A stretch of 32,866 nt of DNA from Dialister sp. (GCA_022722495.1 JAIJLI010000006.1:1-32866), one strand, 5' to 3'; shown: positions 1-8,284, numbered from the stretch's first letter. Made by a program: numbers and translations. Notes: generated from the sequence alone by a model not told the origin.

Positions 1-440
1 CCGTAGGTCTTGGCACTATCAGAAGGATTAGCCGAGGTAGCACCAAGATTTCTATCCATGAATCCGCCAACAAGCTGTGGCTCTTCAGTAATCCAAAGAT
101 GCCAGCTCCAGAGATAAGCATCTTTACCAGCCCCCTTCTTCTTCACACCGATAACAACGTTGCCTTTCTTTCCACCAACAGCCTTGACATAAAGCGGCTG
201 ATTGCCCTTACCCTCATAGGTATCACCGGAAAAAACATCACCATTAGCATTACAGAAGTTGATGGCACGAGAATTGATATCCTGCCAGATAACCTCTGCC
301 ACCCATTCAGACTTCTTGTCGAGCACGTTAGCAGCATCACCTACATCCGGATTCGACCAGAAGATATTGATATTGTTGACAACATCAATCTTGCCTACAT
401 TGGCACCGGTTGGGTCCAGGATGAGACAGTTGGCAGTAGG
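1..440 (-). repeat. Long direct repeat, left copy (fimbrillin 3' half)
   Basis: Positions 1-440 match 31561-32000 in the same orientation with about nine in ten bases identical by eye, starting at ccgtaggtct in both. Weaker similarity continues to about 1240. The offset is 31,560 bp. Confidence 0.85.
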
Positions 441-1395
441 TGGAACCAAAGAAATCCGTTTTCCGTTTTTATCCTGTCCAGCCCCAGAAGTAAAGTCAAA
501 AGTAAAATCATACCGCTTACCCATCTGCCAGTCTTTATCAATAGCAATATACGCCCAGTCATCATACATTATCTTGTTACCGTTCTTTGCCTTAATGAGC
601 AAAGCAAAGTAAGTACCATCAATAGCCTTATCCTTTGGCTGCATCTCCTGTGGAATGAGCATGAAAGGCACATTGGAAACATCAAGAGAAGACAGTTCCG
701 GTCCTAACGTAACAGGAGTGCTCCAAGTGATTTCATAATCCGCCTTATCTTCAGTTGTTATCCAGGAAGCATCATTCCCATCCCCATCGCAGGATGGAAA
801 TGTGAAAGTGCCCTTGTTTTTGATGTTGCCGAGTTTTACTCCTGATACCTCTATGGTATAATTAGTATTCTCGTTCTTGGCAGCAACGGTAATCTCAGAA
901 AGAGCATGTTTGAATGTAATATCCATCCCATCAGTTCCATTGTCTTTCAAGTTTCCCTTGGCATAGGCATAGATGAAATCCTTCTGTTCTGCAGCCTTAT
1001 CACAAGGAGAAAAGTTTGTTAGTTTCTGGGAAGAACTTGTAATTTCGTAAATACCAGAAGCACCAGGAACATCCGGTGCATAGGCATAGAAATGCAAGTC
1101 TCCCTTGTTGGGCCAGAAGAAGTTACCTTCATCAGTAATCCATTCTCCGGCCGTCTTGGTGTAAGTCACATTCTCCATATAGTTAGCCAAGCCATTCTGA
1201 AAGGCCGTAAGCTTAAAAGAACCAAACTTAGCCAAGTCTGTCTCTACGGCACGAGAGGAAGAAGAACCTGTTATGTGAGGATGAAGACGTATGGAGTTAT
1301 CAGAAAGCCCCCCCCATAACCGTCCGCTCCTCCGAGCAGGAAGTGGCCAGCATCACCGATGCGAGAGCCACGTAAAGACATTTTTTCTTTTTCAT
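1..1395 (-). CDS. Fimbrillin-family lipoprotein with FISUMP-like C-terminus, 3' end cut by window, frameshifted at a G8 tract (copy 1)
   Basis: This is a predicted surface fimbrial subunit or adhesin. Reading leftwards from ATG 1393-1395 gives MKKKKCLYVALAS and a lipobox-like LATSC, then SEERTVM and a run of eight G (1308-1315). In the starting frame translation stops just after the run (GAF then TGA). One base off, a long open frame begins LSDNSIRLHPH and continues to the window edge. It holds a Mfa-like fimbrillin domain (landmarks NYMENVTYTK, FFWPNKGDL, EQKDFIYAYAKG, FKHALSEITV), then a linker (TANCLILDP) and a WSWHLWITEEP segment, and enters a FISUMP-type domain (GGFMDRNLGATSA) before the cut. 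It is very similar to the gene at 31004-32866. With 7 or 10 G the lipoprotein signal would be in frame. It has its own promoter at 1427-1489. The family assignment is strong. The phase-variation reading is inference, and a sequencing error in the run cannot be excluded. Confidence 0.8.
1308..1315. repeat. Homopolymer G8 (coding strand) in fimbrillin copy 1
   Basis: Eight C on the plus strand, or eight G in the coding direction, lie inside the codons just after the lipoprotein cysteine. Seven or ten G would join the signal peptide to the mature protein, and eight gives an early stop. The same tract with similar flanks sits at 3491-3498. Confidence 0.9.
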
Positions 1396-1426
1396 TACCA
1401 TATACATATTATATATAAAATCCATG

Positions 1427-1489
1427 CAAAGGTACATCTATTTGATGTAATTATAGAAAAAGAAAAGTACTACCTTTTATTTTAACACT
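1427..1489 (-). promoter_or_regulatory. Promoter of fimbrillin copy 1 with conserved upstream element
   Basis: On the minus strand a Bacteroidota -7 box TACCTTTG lies at 1427-1434, about 32 nt upstream of the ATG at 1395. Exactly 38 bp further upstream is AGTGTTAAAATAAAAGG (1473-1489), followed by TAGTACTTTT. The same element with the same 38-bp spacing precedes the genes starting at 9209 and 9505. A weaker facing copy, AGTGTTAAAA, lies on the plus strand near 1533-1542 and forms an inverted pair with it. Confidence 0.75.
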
Positions 1490-1663
1490 TTCAAGAGTAA
1501 AAGAGCCGTTTTAATGGCAAAACCGCCTAAAAGTGTTAAAAAACGAGGTAGCGAGTTTAAAAACAAAGATTGCATCACTGATAAATATAATTCTCTAAGA
1601 GGAATGCTACGTTTTCCATTTTGAAATCTCTTAAAATCCAAAATATTTAATTAAACAAAACAC

Positions 1664-1731
1664 GGAACAAAGTTCCACCTTATCTTTGGAATAGCTAGGA
1701 AGCTATTCATCTATTCGTAGTAGTTTACTAC
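1664..1731. repeat. Three tandem short perfect hairpins in the fimbrillin intergenic region
   Basis: The gap 1396-1801 holds no gene that I can support. Besides the promoter it contains three consecutive perfect inverted repeats: GGAAC/GTTCC (1664-1676, loop AAA), GAATAGCT/AGCTATTC (1689-1708, loop AGGA) and GTAGTA/TACTAC (1717-1731, loop GTT). No clean U-tract follows, so this is not an obvious terminator. It may be structured RNA downstream of the BspA-like gene, or a recombination site. The function is unknown. Confidence 0.6.
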
Positions 1732-1801
1732 ACCATCACAAGTATAAGAACGTCAGACCTAGCAGAATGACCACTTTTTAAAAAAGACTATTGTTTGTGC
1801 A

Positions 1802-3581
1802 TTATTCTGTGACAATAGTACAATCTTTATAAAGTTTTATAAAACTCTTTATTTTATTGATTGTTGTTTCATTACATCCTTTCATTCTGATAGTTTTAGG
1901 GTGCCCAAAAATAAAAGGATTCCCTAGTAAAGGATTTGGTCCCATCGGTGTATTACTTAAATCCCACCCACTTATATCTAAGTATGTGAGAGAGTCACAA
2001 TAATGAAACATATATGATAAATCAGTAACATTACTAACATCCCACCCACTTAAATCCAAGGAAGTTAGACTAAAACAATACTCAAATAATAATGATAAGG
2101 AAGTCAAATTGCTAGTATCCCATCCACTTAAATTTAGAGATGTTAGATTTTCGCAGTGTGAAAACATTTGATCTATGATAGCGTCTTTTCCAAATTTCCA
2201 ACCTCTCAAATCCAAACTAGCAAGATTCGTACAGTCTACAAACATCAATCTAAAGTCTTTTACATTACTAACATCCCACTTACTTAAATCTAAATCTTTT
2301 AGGCCTTTACAATTTTCGAACATATATGATAAATCAGTAACATTACTAACATCCCACCCATTTATATCTAAAGCTTTTAGGCCTGTACAATGATAGAACA
2401 TAAGTTTCATATCCGTAATTTTTCTATTATTAAAGAATTGAGAATTAAAACTATATATATAATTGTTGCTTCGAAACATATCATGTAAATCTGTTACGCT
2501 TTTATAAGGAGCAAAATTAAATGCCCAATTTCCATTAGAATCAATATCGACAAAATGTTCTTCTCCATTAATATTCATTTTAAATTGACAATTTGGATAT
2601 CCTGTACCAGTAAGCAGCATCAAAACCGGATTACCATCAGCATCCTGTCCAGCACCATTAGTAAAATCAAGCGTATAGTTATAATGCTCCCCCATTTTCC
2701 AATCTGTATCAATACCCAGATACGCCCAGTCGTTATATAAGTTCTGCCCACCTGTTGTATTGACATTCAACTTAAGTGCAATATACGATTTGTCTGAAGC
2801 CTTGTCAGCCTTCTCTAGTTTTTGCGGAAGGAGCATGAATGAACAATTATTTTCATCTAATACAGATGCGGTGTTATTCAAAACAGTCTCTTTAGTCCAT
2901 AAATTCTCGTAACTGGTGATATCATCAGAAGAATCAGAAAGTTTCCAGACACCTTCCTTAGATACACCATTTATAGAAGGAAACGTAAACGTACCTTTGT
3001 TTCTGACATTGCCAATCTTCACACCGGAAACACCAACGGTATAATAAGGACTCTCGTTTTTTGCAGAAACGGTAATCTCAGAAAGTGCGTGTTTGAAATC
3101 CATAGACAAGCCACTTGAAGCATTTGCTTCAAGACTACCTCTATTGCACGCATAGATAAAATCCTTCTGGGCAGCAGCGTCTGGATATGGAGAGAAATTC
3201 TCCAATACCTGCTTGTTGCAGTCTAGAGTCAATGTACCTGTAGCACCAGGATTCTCTGGAGCATAAGCATAGAAATTCAAGGCACCCTTCAGCGGCCAGA
3301 AGTACGTACCTTCGTCAGAACCCCAATATCCGGAAAACTGAGCAAATGTAATGTTCTCCATGTAGTTGGACAAACCATCCTGAAAGGTTGTAACCTTGAA
3401 GGATTCAAGGTTATCTTTAGTAGTTTCAACGGCACGAGAAGTAGCCGATTTCAGAACATGAGGATGAAGACGAATGGAGTTGTCTGAAAGCCCCCCCCAT
3501 AACCGTCTGTTCATCTGAGCAGGAAGAGGCAACCATTAAGGCTGCTACCTCTGCAAGATAAAGAAAACGAAGCTTTTTCAT
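1802..3581 (-). CDS. Fimbrillin-family lipoprotein with BspA-like leucine-rich repeat C-terminus, frameshifted at a G8 tract (copy 2)
   Basis: This is a predicted surface lipoprotein. The natural start is ATG 3579-3581 (MKKLRFLYLAEVAALMVASSC), a lipoprotein signal with Cys in ASSC, followed by SDEQTVM and eight G (3491-3498). The long frame, open from 3532 down to 1802, is one base out of step, so signal and mature protein are not joined as written. The mature part has a Mfa-like fimbrillin domain over roughly 290 residues (NYMENITFAQ, FKHALSEITV, MLLPQKLEK, DWAYLGIDTDW). It ends with about six repeats of 23-25 residues of the SGWDVSNVTDLSYMF type (DUF285, BspA-like). The N-terminal domain matches copies 1 and 3, whereas their C-terminus is FISUMP-like, so the tip domain is swapped. 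No Bacteroidota promoter is visible close upstream, so it probably depended on the fimbrial operon before the TnpB insertion. A cytosolic product from the internal ATG 3530-3532 is possible but would lack export. Confidence 0.8.
3491..3498. repeat. Homopolymer G8 (coding strand) in fimbrillin copy 2
   Basis: Eight C on the plus strand sit at the same codon position as in copy 1, in the context GTTAT-G8-CTTTC on the coding strand. Seven or ten residues would restore the frame from the lipoprotein signal into the fimbrillin domain. Confidence 0.9.
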
Positions 3582-3609
3582 TTCAAGTAAATTTATTAAT
3601 AAGTTATTA

Positions 3610-3711
3610 CTATTCTCCCTCTCCACAGGAGACTTTTAAAATCTTATAGAAGTCACGGAGATAGAAGCTGCACAGACAAGGAACAGCGTCATGTACCGTT
3701 GAAGAGAAAGA
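3610..3711 (-). pseudogene. Possible displaced 3' end of the gene interrupted by the TnpB element
   Basis: Just outside the right end of the TnpB element, a frame without stops runs from 3711 to TAG 3610-3612. It starts SFSSTVHDAVP and ends KVSCGEGE, 28 nt before the ATG of fimbrillin copy 2. The gene on the other side of the element (5136-5678) ends with DYLSFSGNSIRRT, so the element may have separated the last ~33 codons from it. The fragment is short and the reading is inference. Confidence 0.35.
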
Positions 3712-3860
3712 GTTGAACTACCCACAAGCTAAAGACTTATGGGATTCCGACTTCATCAAGGAATGCTTGCAAGCAAGTCTTACGCCCTCTCCATCGGTGT
3801 AATCGACAGTTCCTGCCGATATATTTCTTAAACCTTCATCAAGTATATTCTTCGCTGCAT
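3712..3860 (-). ncRNA. Likely TnpB-associated omega/reRNA (approximate 5' end)
   Basis: TnpB guide RNAs are made from the 3' part of tnpB and end in flanking DNA. Here the tnpB 3' end reads on the minus strand through GGAATCCCATAAG, then GTGGGTAGTTCAAC ending at 3712, which resembles the right-end sequence of IS605-type elements. The guide would then begin at 3711 in host sequence (TCTTTCTCTTCAACGG). A second TTCAAC 14 bp further on leaves the exact end uncertain. The 5' boundary is only a typical-length estimate. Confidence 0.5.
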
Positions 3861-4911
3861 TCAGGTCACGGTCTATTAACTCACCGCAATTTGGGCAAGT
3901 ATAGTAGCGGTCTGACAAAGACAGATCCTCCTTGACATGGCCACAATGATGGCATGTCTTCGAGGATGGATAGAATCGGTCTATCTTAACCAGAGTTTTG
4001 CCGTACCACTTTGCCTTGTACTCCAACATGGTAACGAATGTACTCCAGCTAGCATCAGAAACAGACTTGGCAAGATGACGGTTTCTTACCATTCCCTTGA
4101 CATTCAGGTCCTCGCAACACACCACATCGTATCTGCGAATGAGGTCAATGGAAATCTTATGCAGCTTGTCCTTGCGGCAAGACATGATTTTCTCCTGCAA
4201 CCTGGCCACCTTGATACGCTGCCTGTTCCATGAACCGCTTCCCTTCTTCTTACGTGAAAGATGCTTTTGCATCGTTGCCAGCTTCTTTGAATACTTCTTG
4301 ATGAACTTATTTGATGAGTACCTGTCATTATCGGAAGTAATCACGAAATCCTTCAAGCCCAAGTCGATGCCGACACTCAGATTGGTTTTCTCCAAGTCTC
4401 CGACCTCAACCTGCGCCATGATGCAAACGTAATACTTCCCGCCCGGTGTTACTGATACTGTCATATTTCTTAGTTCGCCCTGAACATCCTGACTCTTGGC
4501 GAACCTGATGCCGCCTTTGAATTTCGGGATGAATATTCTGTTGCCTTCAACCTTAAAATGCTGGGGAACAGCAAAGCTGCCCCCATGTTTCTTTGAGTGG
4601 AAACGTGGGAACCTGGCTCTCCCCTTGAAGAAGTTTACATAGGCGGTCTCCAAATGGCGCAAGGCATGCTGCAAAGTCTGACTGTTGATTTCCTTCAACC
4701 AGGAGTAGGCCTCGGTCTTTTTCATTGCCGTCAGCTCCTTTGCCTGCTCATAGTAGTTGGAACTCTTCCTGGTCTGCTCATACTGTTCCTTGCGCTTGGC
4801 GAGAAAATGATTGTAGACAAAGCGGACACTACCAAAATAATTCGCAAGCATTTTCTCTTGCTCCTTATTCGGGTAAAGCCTAAACTTATATGTCTTCTGT
4901 ATCACTATCAT
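3718..4911 (-). CDS. tnpB: TnpB RNA-guided nuclease (IS200/IS605 family)
   Basis: TnpB is an RNA-guided DNA endonuclease, ancestral to Cas12, that helps retain the transposon by cutting donor sites. From the preferred start MIVIQKTYKFRLYP the protein is 397 residues, the usual length. The N-terminal helix-turn-helix motif (RLYPNKEQEKML) comes first. The RuvC residues are present: Asp183 in GIDLGLKDF, Glu267 in CCEDLNVKG and Asp349 in RDLNAAKN. A four-cysteine zinc finger (C320, C323, C339, C342) lies between the last two. It therefore looks catalytically intact. A longer frame reaches 5001, but its extra 30 residues are not typical of the family and precede the canonical start. It sits between the unknown gene at 5136-5678 and fimbrillin copy 2, in the same orientation. 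Confidence 0.93.
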   Translation of the reverse strand: MIVIQKTYKFRLYPNKEQEKMLANYFGSVRFVYNHFLAKRKEQYEQTRKSSNYYEQAKELTAMKKTEAYSWLKEINSQTLQHALRHLETAYVNFFKGRARFPRFHSKKHGGSFAVPQHFKVEGNRIFIPKFKGGIRFAKSQDVQGELRNMTVSVTPGGKYYVCIMAQVEVGDLEKTNLSVGIDLGLKDFVITSDNDRYSSNKFIKKYSKKLATMQKHLSRKKKGSGSWNRQRIKVARLQEKIMSCRKDKLHKISIDLIRRYDVVCCEDLNVKGMVRNRHLAKSVSDASWSTFVTMLEYKAKWYGKTLVKIDRFYPSSKTCHHCGHVKEDLSLSDRYYTCPNCGELIDRDLNAAKNILDEGLRNISAGTVDYTDGEGVRLACKHSLMKSESHKSLACG

Positions 4912-4994
4912 CCCACGTAAATACGATTTTTTCTTGAACAACAAAGGAAAGATGCAATTATTTGCCAAAATATTCCGTTTTTTATATGTGTTTT

Positions 4995-5041
4995 GTGCCA
5001 ATTCATCCCATTGGCTAAAGACCTTTGGGTTTTCTTGGCAC
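4995..5041. repeat. Nested inverted repeats at the TnpB element left end
   Basis: GTGCCAA (4995-5001) and TTGGCAC (5035-5041) form an outer inverted pair. CCAAT (4998-5002) and ATTGG (5010-5014) form an inner hairpin. They lie just upstream of tnpB, where IS605-type elements carry the hairpin bound by TnpA. Nothing else is recognised in 4912-5135. Confidence 0.55.
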
Positions 5042-5135
5042 TGATATATAAAACTGCATTGGTAAAAGCTTAACCTTAATCATATTTATAGAATCTTATA
5101 TTGTTATCTAAAAGTTTTTTATTATGAAACTAATT

Positions 5136-5678
5136 TCATGTTCTTCTGATCGAATTTCCCGAAAAAGAAAGATAGTCAATTATCTCGGGAGCTTTCCATA
5201 CATTGCGGTCTGTCCCAAGAATTTCGGAGTTCCTTACCAACACCTTCTTCAATCTGTACCACTCTGAGAAGAGTTTCTTGGTACCGGCATCAACACTTCT
5301 GCGTTTGGAGTACATGAGAGGTATCAGTTCCACTCCATCCATAACATATTTGATGCAAGCCTTGGAAACGTCGGAACTGTTAAGCAGACAGAAACGAAAC
5401 GTAAACCGAGGATTATTCCTTGCAAGAAGCCAGAAGACGTGCAGCTTCAAAAAACACATGTAGGCTCCAGATACCTGAATGGATTCATGTCCCAAAAAGG
5501 ATAATCCATCAGGTCTGAAAGGCATCGCAACCAAGGCATAGTCGTACAAGTACTTCAAATCACAGAGTCTGGTTTTATAGTCTTGAACCGTCTTTTTAAA
5601 CTGGGAGAAGAAGTTATTGTTGTTCTGGCTCCATTTGTCCAGGAAGACTTTCAAGGCTTCCATTTTAACGTTGCACAT
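5136..5678 (-). CDS. Hypothetical protein in fimbrial operon, possibly truncated by the TnpB insertion
   Basis: I do not recognise this protein. From ATG 5676-5678 (MCNVKMEALKVF), four bases after the stop of the DUF5119 gene, it is 180 residues. An earlier ATG at 5702 would overlap that gene by 20 bp. There is no signal peptide and no clear membrane segment. The sequence is rich in Lys, Arg and aromatic residues (FFSQFKKTVQDYKTRL, AYMCFLKLHVFWLLA, SEWYRLKKVLV). The tight spacing shows it belongs to the fimbrial operon. Its C-terminus (SFSGNSIRRT) lies at the border of the TnpB element, and a stop-free tail lies on the other side at 3610-3711, so the protein may be missing about 30 native residues. 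Confidence 0.6.
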   Translation of the reverse strand: MCNVKMEALKVFLDKWSQNNNNFFSQFKKTVQDYKTRLCDLKYLYDYALVAMPFRPDGLSFLGHESIQVSGAYMCFLKLHVFWLLARNNPRFTFRFCLLNSSDVSKACIKYVMDGVELIPLMYSKRRSVDAGTKKLFSEWYRLKKVLVRNSEILGTDRNVWKAPEIIDYLSFSGNSIRRT

Positions 5679-5682
5679 AGGC

Positions 5683-6675
5683 TTACATCTTGACAGGAAC
5701 ATCTACCCCTTGCCAGTTGTCCACATCTGGTTTCATTCCGGAAGCATTGATGGCGTTAGGAACCGGAAGTTCCTTCAGTACAATCTCAACATTATATGGG
5801 TCTGCAGCATTCAAAACCTGTTCCGTGACATCGTAGTCAAAGGAAAACTTCTCTCCGTTGCAAAGAGTCGTATAAATGGTGAGAATATTCTTCACTGAAG
5901 TATTATCTACCCTTCCGAAGCAGGTCATAGAGCCATTGATGGTAGCCTTATCGGTGTCTAGGCTGACAGCAAAAGGAACCATTACCGCTTCCGTGCTTTT
6001 TTTCCCACTCCATGCAAATATTCCGGAAGAGAGTCCGGATATGGAAGCAGCAATGCCCGAAGCAACCTTTGTAGGATTCAACACCTTATTAATTATTATA
6101 TGATAAGTGCAGTATTCCTTTTTGGGAGCAAACGATCTATGTATTTCCATTTTCTCATCACCAGGAGAATCAACGTAGATTTTCTCATCAGATCTGTCGA
6201 TGAAAAGATATTCCGGCTCAGAAAGGAAACGCTGGCTACCAACCTTCTTACTTACAGGAAGCTCAGAAACACTCAAACCTAACTTGTCTATGACCGTAGC
6301 CTCGCACGTTGTTATAAGGAGAGAGTCACGGTTATTGGCATTCTTCACGACGATGTTACGTATGTCAGAGTTGAATGTTATTGCATCATACCCCACTCTG
6401 GCAGAAATATTACATCTACCCTTCTTGTTACCGGCAAATTCCCTTTTGAGAACATTCTTGCCCGGGGAGTCCGGAAAGAGATAGAGAAACATAGAAGCTG
6501 GACTTTCCTCATAGACTTCTTCCCAAGTAAAGTAAACGATAAGTTCGTTGGGATGATTGTGGTCATAGCAAAGCTTGTCCTGCTCACAGGAAGAGAGAAC
6601 CCAGCAAAGCAAAGCAGAGAAAACGGCAAGAGAAGTAATCCGTCTTGCCCACACAAATTTACGATATGTTGTCAT
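5683..6675 (-). CDS. DUF5119 fimbrial-operon lipoprotein
   Basis: Predicted outer-membrane or periplasmic lipoprotein of 330 residues. It opens MTTYRKFVWARRITSLAV with a hydrophobic segment and a lipobox ending VLSSC near residue 30. The region after the cysteine (YDHNHPNELIVYFTWEEV) matches the start of DUF5119 proteins, where an HPH-like motif is followed by a beta strand. This family is encoded next to DUF3575 proteins and fimbrillins in Bacteroidales fimbrial operons, as here. Its biochemical role is not established; a minor or anchoring fimbrial subunit is likely. The gene is followed after four bases by the unknown gene at 5136-5678. It is separated from the DUF3575 gene by the IscB insertion, which probably affects its expression. 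Confidence 0.75.
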   Translation of the reverse strand: MTTYRKFVWARRITSLAVFSALLCWVLSSCEQDKLCYDHNHPNELIVYFTWEEVYEESPASMFLYLFPDSPGKNVLKREFAGNKKGRCNISARVGYDAITFNSDIRNIVVKNANNRDSLLITTCEATVIDKLGLSVSELPVSKKVGSQRFLSEPEYLFIDRSDEKIYVDSPGDEKMEIHRSFAPKKEYCTYHIIINKVLNPTKVASGIAASISGLSSGIFAWSGKKSTEAVMVPFAVSLDTDKATINGSMTCFGRVDNTSVKNILTIYTTLCNGEKFSFDYDVTEQVLNAADPYNVEIVLKELPVPNAINASGMKPDVDNWQGVDVPVKM

Positions 6676-6721
6676 TGCATTCAGAATTTATTGATACTAA
6701 AGTTTCGCAAGTGAATAAATA

Positions 6722-7012
6722 TCAACTTGCTTGGTTATAAATATACATATTACGTAGCGTATGGGCAACAGGATTACTTTCGATGAAATCAGTAAGCAAC
6801 TCTATAGCATCTATAGAGCAACGCTCTGCAGCTTCCAGACCGAAGTCCAGAATGATAGCCCTCTTAGCACCTAGACCGATAGCTTCTTTGATGTCCCCTC
6901 CATAGAACATTTCTTCTTTTTCGTCATTGTTGAAGACTATCTCTTCGCCATTGAGTAAGAATCTATCCTCGTAGATTTCTTCCTTGGCTTCTATTTTCTT
7001 TTCGTCTATCAT
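6722..7012 (-). CDS. Small acidic protein translationally coupled to iscB
   Basis: A 96-residue protein of no family known to me. Its ATG overlaps the iscB stop in an ATGA (7009-7012), which implies translational coupling. It is strongly acidic: about 22 Asp/Glu against about 10 Lys/Arg. The N-terminal half is charged (MIDEKKIEAKEEIYEDRF, NNDEKEEMF). A more hydrophobic helix-like part follows (LGAKRAIILDFGLEAAERC, SIDAIELLTDFIESNP). There is no signal peptide or membrane segment. It lies between iscB and the DUF5119 gene, so it is either part of the IscB element or a leftover of the fimbrial operon. The overlap with iscB favours the first. An inhibitor, regulator or DNA-mimic role for IscB is possible but speculative. 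Confidence 0.6.
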   Translation of the reverse strand: MIDEKKIEAKEEIYEDRFLLNGEEIVFNNDEKEEMFYGGDIKEAIGLGAKRAIILDFGLEAAERCSIDAIELLTDFIESNPVAHTLRNMYIYNQAS

Positions 7013-8268
7013 AACATATTCAACTTTCGGAAGTCCTTTTCCTCCACTAAAATGTTATTTCTTAATCTTTTCAAAAACTTAATCGTCTTAATGTTCACAC
7101 TAGCGTTTTCGTGCATTTTATAGCCTTCGATGTCACGCAACACAGGTTTTCCATTTGTACTGCCAAAGATAAAGCTTTCTTTACCCTTCCAACGCACCAT
7201 GTCAAAACGCTGAAAACGAGACTTGCCTATCTTATGAGAGGCCATCGTACTTCTGCGAATGCCTCCTTTCTTAGGATTGGCAACGTGCAAGGCTCTCGAA
7301 TGGCGAGGAACACAACGGCACAGATAGAAAGTTCTCAGCCTCATTGCGTTAATGTTCTTAGCAATACAGAAAGCATCGGCTGCATGGGTCTTGGCAATGC
7401 CATTCTCTATGCGAGTATGCTTAGTTACATAGCCATAAGTTAGGTGAACGTTCCCGAACTCTTCATTCGCTCGTTTATAGACTGCCCAACGCATGTTGTT
7501 CATCACCGCAGCATCACGCAAGGAATTTCCACGCTTGATTTTCAACTCGAACTCTCCACGATGGTAAGCCTTATGGCAGGTCTCGCAAAGCGTTACGAGG
7601 TTACTTGGAGAATTGCCACCGGTCTTTCTGCTCTCCAAGTGGTGAACATTCAGAATAGGGTCTTTGCTCTTACCCTTGCAATGAACACATCTATGCCCAT
7701 CCCTTGCAAAAACATATTCCCTCACATTCCAAAAACACATCTGCTCACCTTGCTGGTACTCCTCACCCTTGATGTCAGATCTCTTGATTTTCTGAGCATC
7801 GAACTGAGCGACCTCGATTGTGGTATTCGTTATCGGCAACAAGCCATGAACCAAACGGATAACCTTCAAATGGCTATCAACCTTTTGCTCAACACTGGGT
7901 GCTAGCCAATCATCTTTCTTCTTTCGGTTATCAAAGCGAGCCTTGCGATAACGTGTCTTGCGGTTTCGTCTTGTCCGTCTCAACTCCCTGCGAGTAGAAA
8001 GCAAGTTTACAACATCATTTCTTAACTCGACCTGCGCTACAAGCAGCTCCTTCTTCTCAGAACTAGCCGAAACGCCAATGTGCTTTGAGCCAGCATCAAC
8101 GCCAAGGCTCACTTCCTGCGTGTAGGTGGTGCTCTCATAATCCAACTGAACGGTAAACGGAACACGGCTGACCACATGAGCCTTGGCGTGACGAAGAAGA
8201 TAACCTATCCTCCCTCCACGCTCGCTTGGCATTAATGCCTTTCCATCCTTGCTCCTTATGTAAATCAT
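7009..8268 (-). CDS. iscB: IscB RNA-guided HNH/RuvC endonuclease
   Basis: IscB is the transposon-encoded ancestor of Cas9 and uses an omega-RNA to cut matching DNA. The 419-residue protein has all the expected parts. These are an N-terminal PLMP-type domain (IRSKDGKALMPS), RuvC-I Asp58 in LGVDAGSKHIG, an arginine-rich bridge helix (RRELRRTRRNRKTRYRKAR, about residues 93-111) and RuvC-II Glu152 in TTIEVAQFD. Next comes an HNH domain with Cys194/Cys197 (CVHC), His209-His210 (LNVHHL) and a second CETC pair at 228-231. RuvC-III has His295 and Asp298 in THAADAF. A C-terminal RNA/target-interaction region follows. It therefore looks catalytically complete. The 251 bp upstream contain a structured RNA of HEARO type. 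No tnpA is adjacent. The element has inserted directly after the DUF3575 gene, on the same strand. Confidence 0.93.
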   Translation of the reverse strand: MIYIRSKDGKALMPSERGGRIGYLLRHAKAHVVSRVPFTVQLDYESTTYTQEVSLGVDAGSKHIGVSASSEKKELLVAQVELRNDVVNLLSTRRELRRTRRNRKTRYRKARFDNRKKKDDWLAPSVEQKVDSHLKVIRLVHGLLPITNTTIEVAQFDAQKIKRSDIKGEEYQQGEQMCFWNVREYVFARDGHRCVHCKGKSKDPILNVHHLESRKTGGNSPSNLVTLCETCHKAYHRGEFELKIKRGNSLRDAAVMNNMRWAVYKRANEEFGNVHLTYGYVTKHTRIENGIAKTHAADAFCIAKNINAMRLRTFYLCRCVPRHSRALHVANPKKGGIRRSTMASHKIGKSRFQRFDMVRWKGKESFIFGSTNGKPVLRDIEGYKMHENASVNIKTIKFLKRLRNNILVEEKDFRKLNML

Positions 8269-8284
8269 AAAAACAAATTAAATT

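Larger units (their letters stand above)
3712..5135 (-). mobile_element. IS605/IS1341-like element carrying only tnpB (approximate limits)
   Basis: The element contains an intact tnpB but no tnpA, so it cannot move without a transposase supplied in trans. Its right end is placed at TTCAAC (3712-3717). At the left end, palindromes CCAAT/ATTGG (4998-5014) and GTGCCAA/TTGGCAC (4995-5041) suggest the subterminal hairpins used by Y1 transposases. The left border is not precisely defined and lies somewhere in 5045-5150. Confidence 0.55.

Noticed and set aside
99..707. Plus-strand frame opposite fimbrillin copy 1, and its twin at 31373-32131
   Set aside because: Both are antisense shadows of homologous fimbrillin coding sequence, so their similarity to each other is not evidence of a gene.
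1396..1801. Invertible promoter controlling the fimbrillins
   Set aside because: The inverted pair TTTTAACACTTT/AAAGTGTTAAAA is only ~12 bp, only one side leads to a -7 box, and no site-specific invertase is present.
4912..5001. 30-residue N-terminal extension of TnpB
   Set aside because: The family starts at the IQKTYKFRLYPN segment. The extension is not TnpB-like and lies in element-end sequence.
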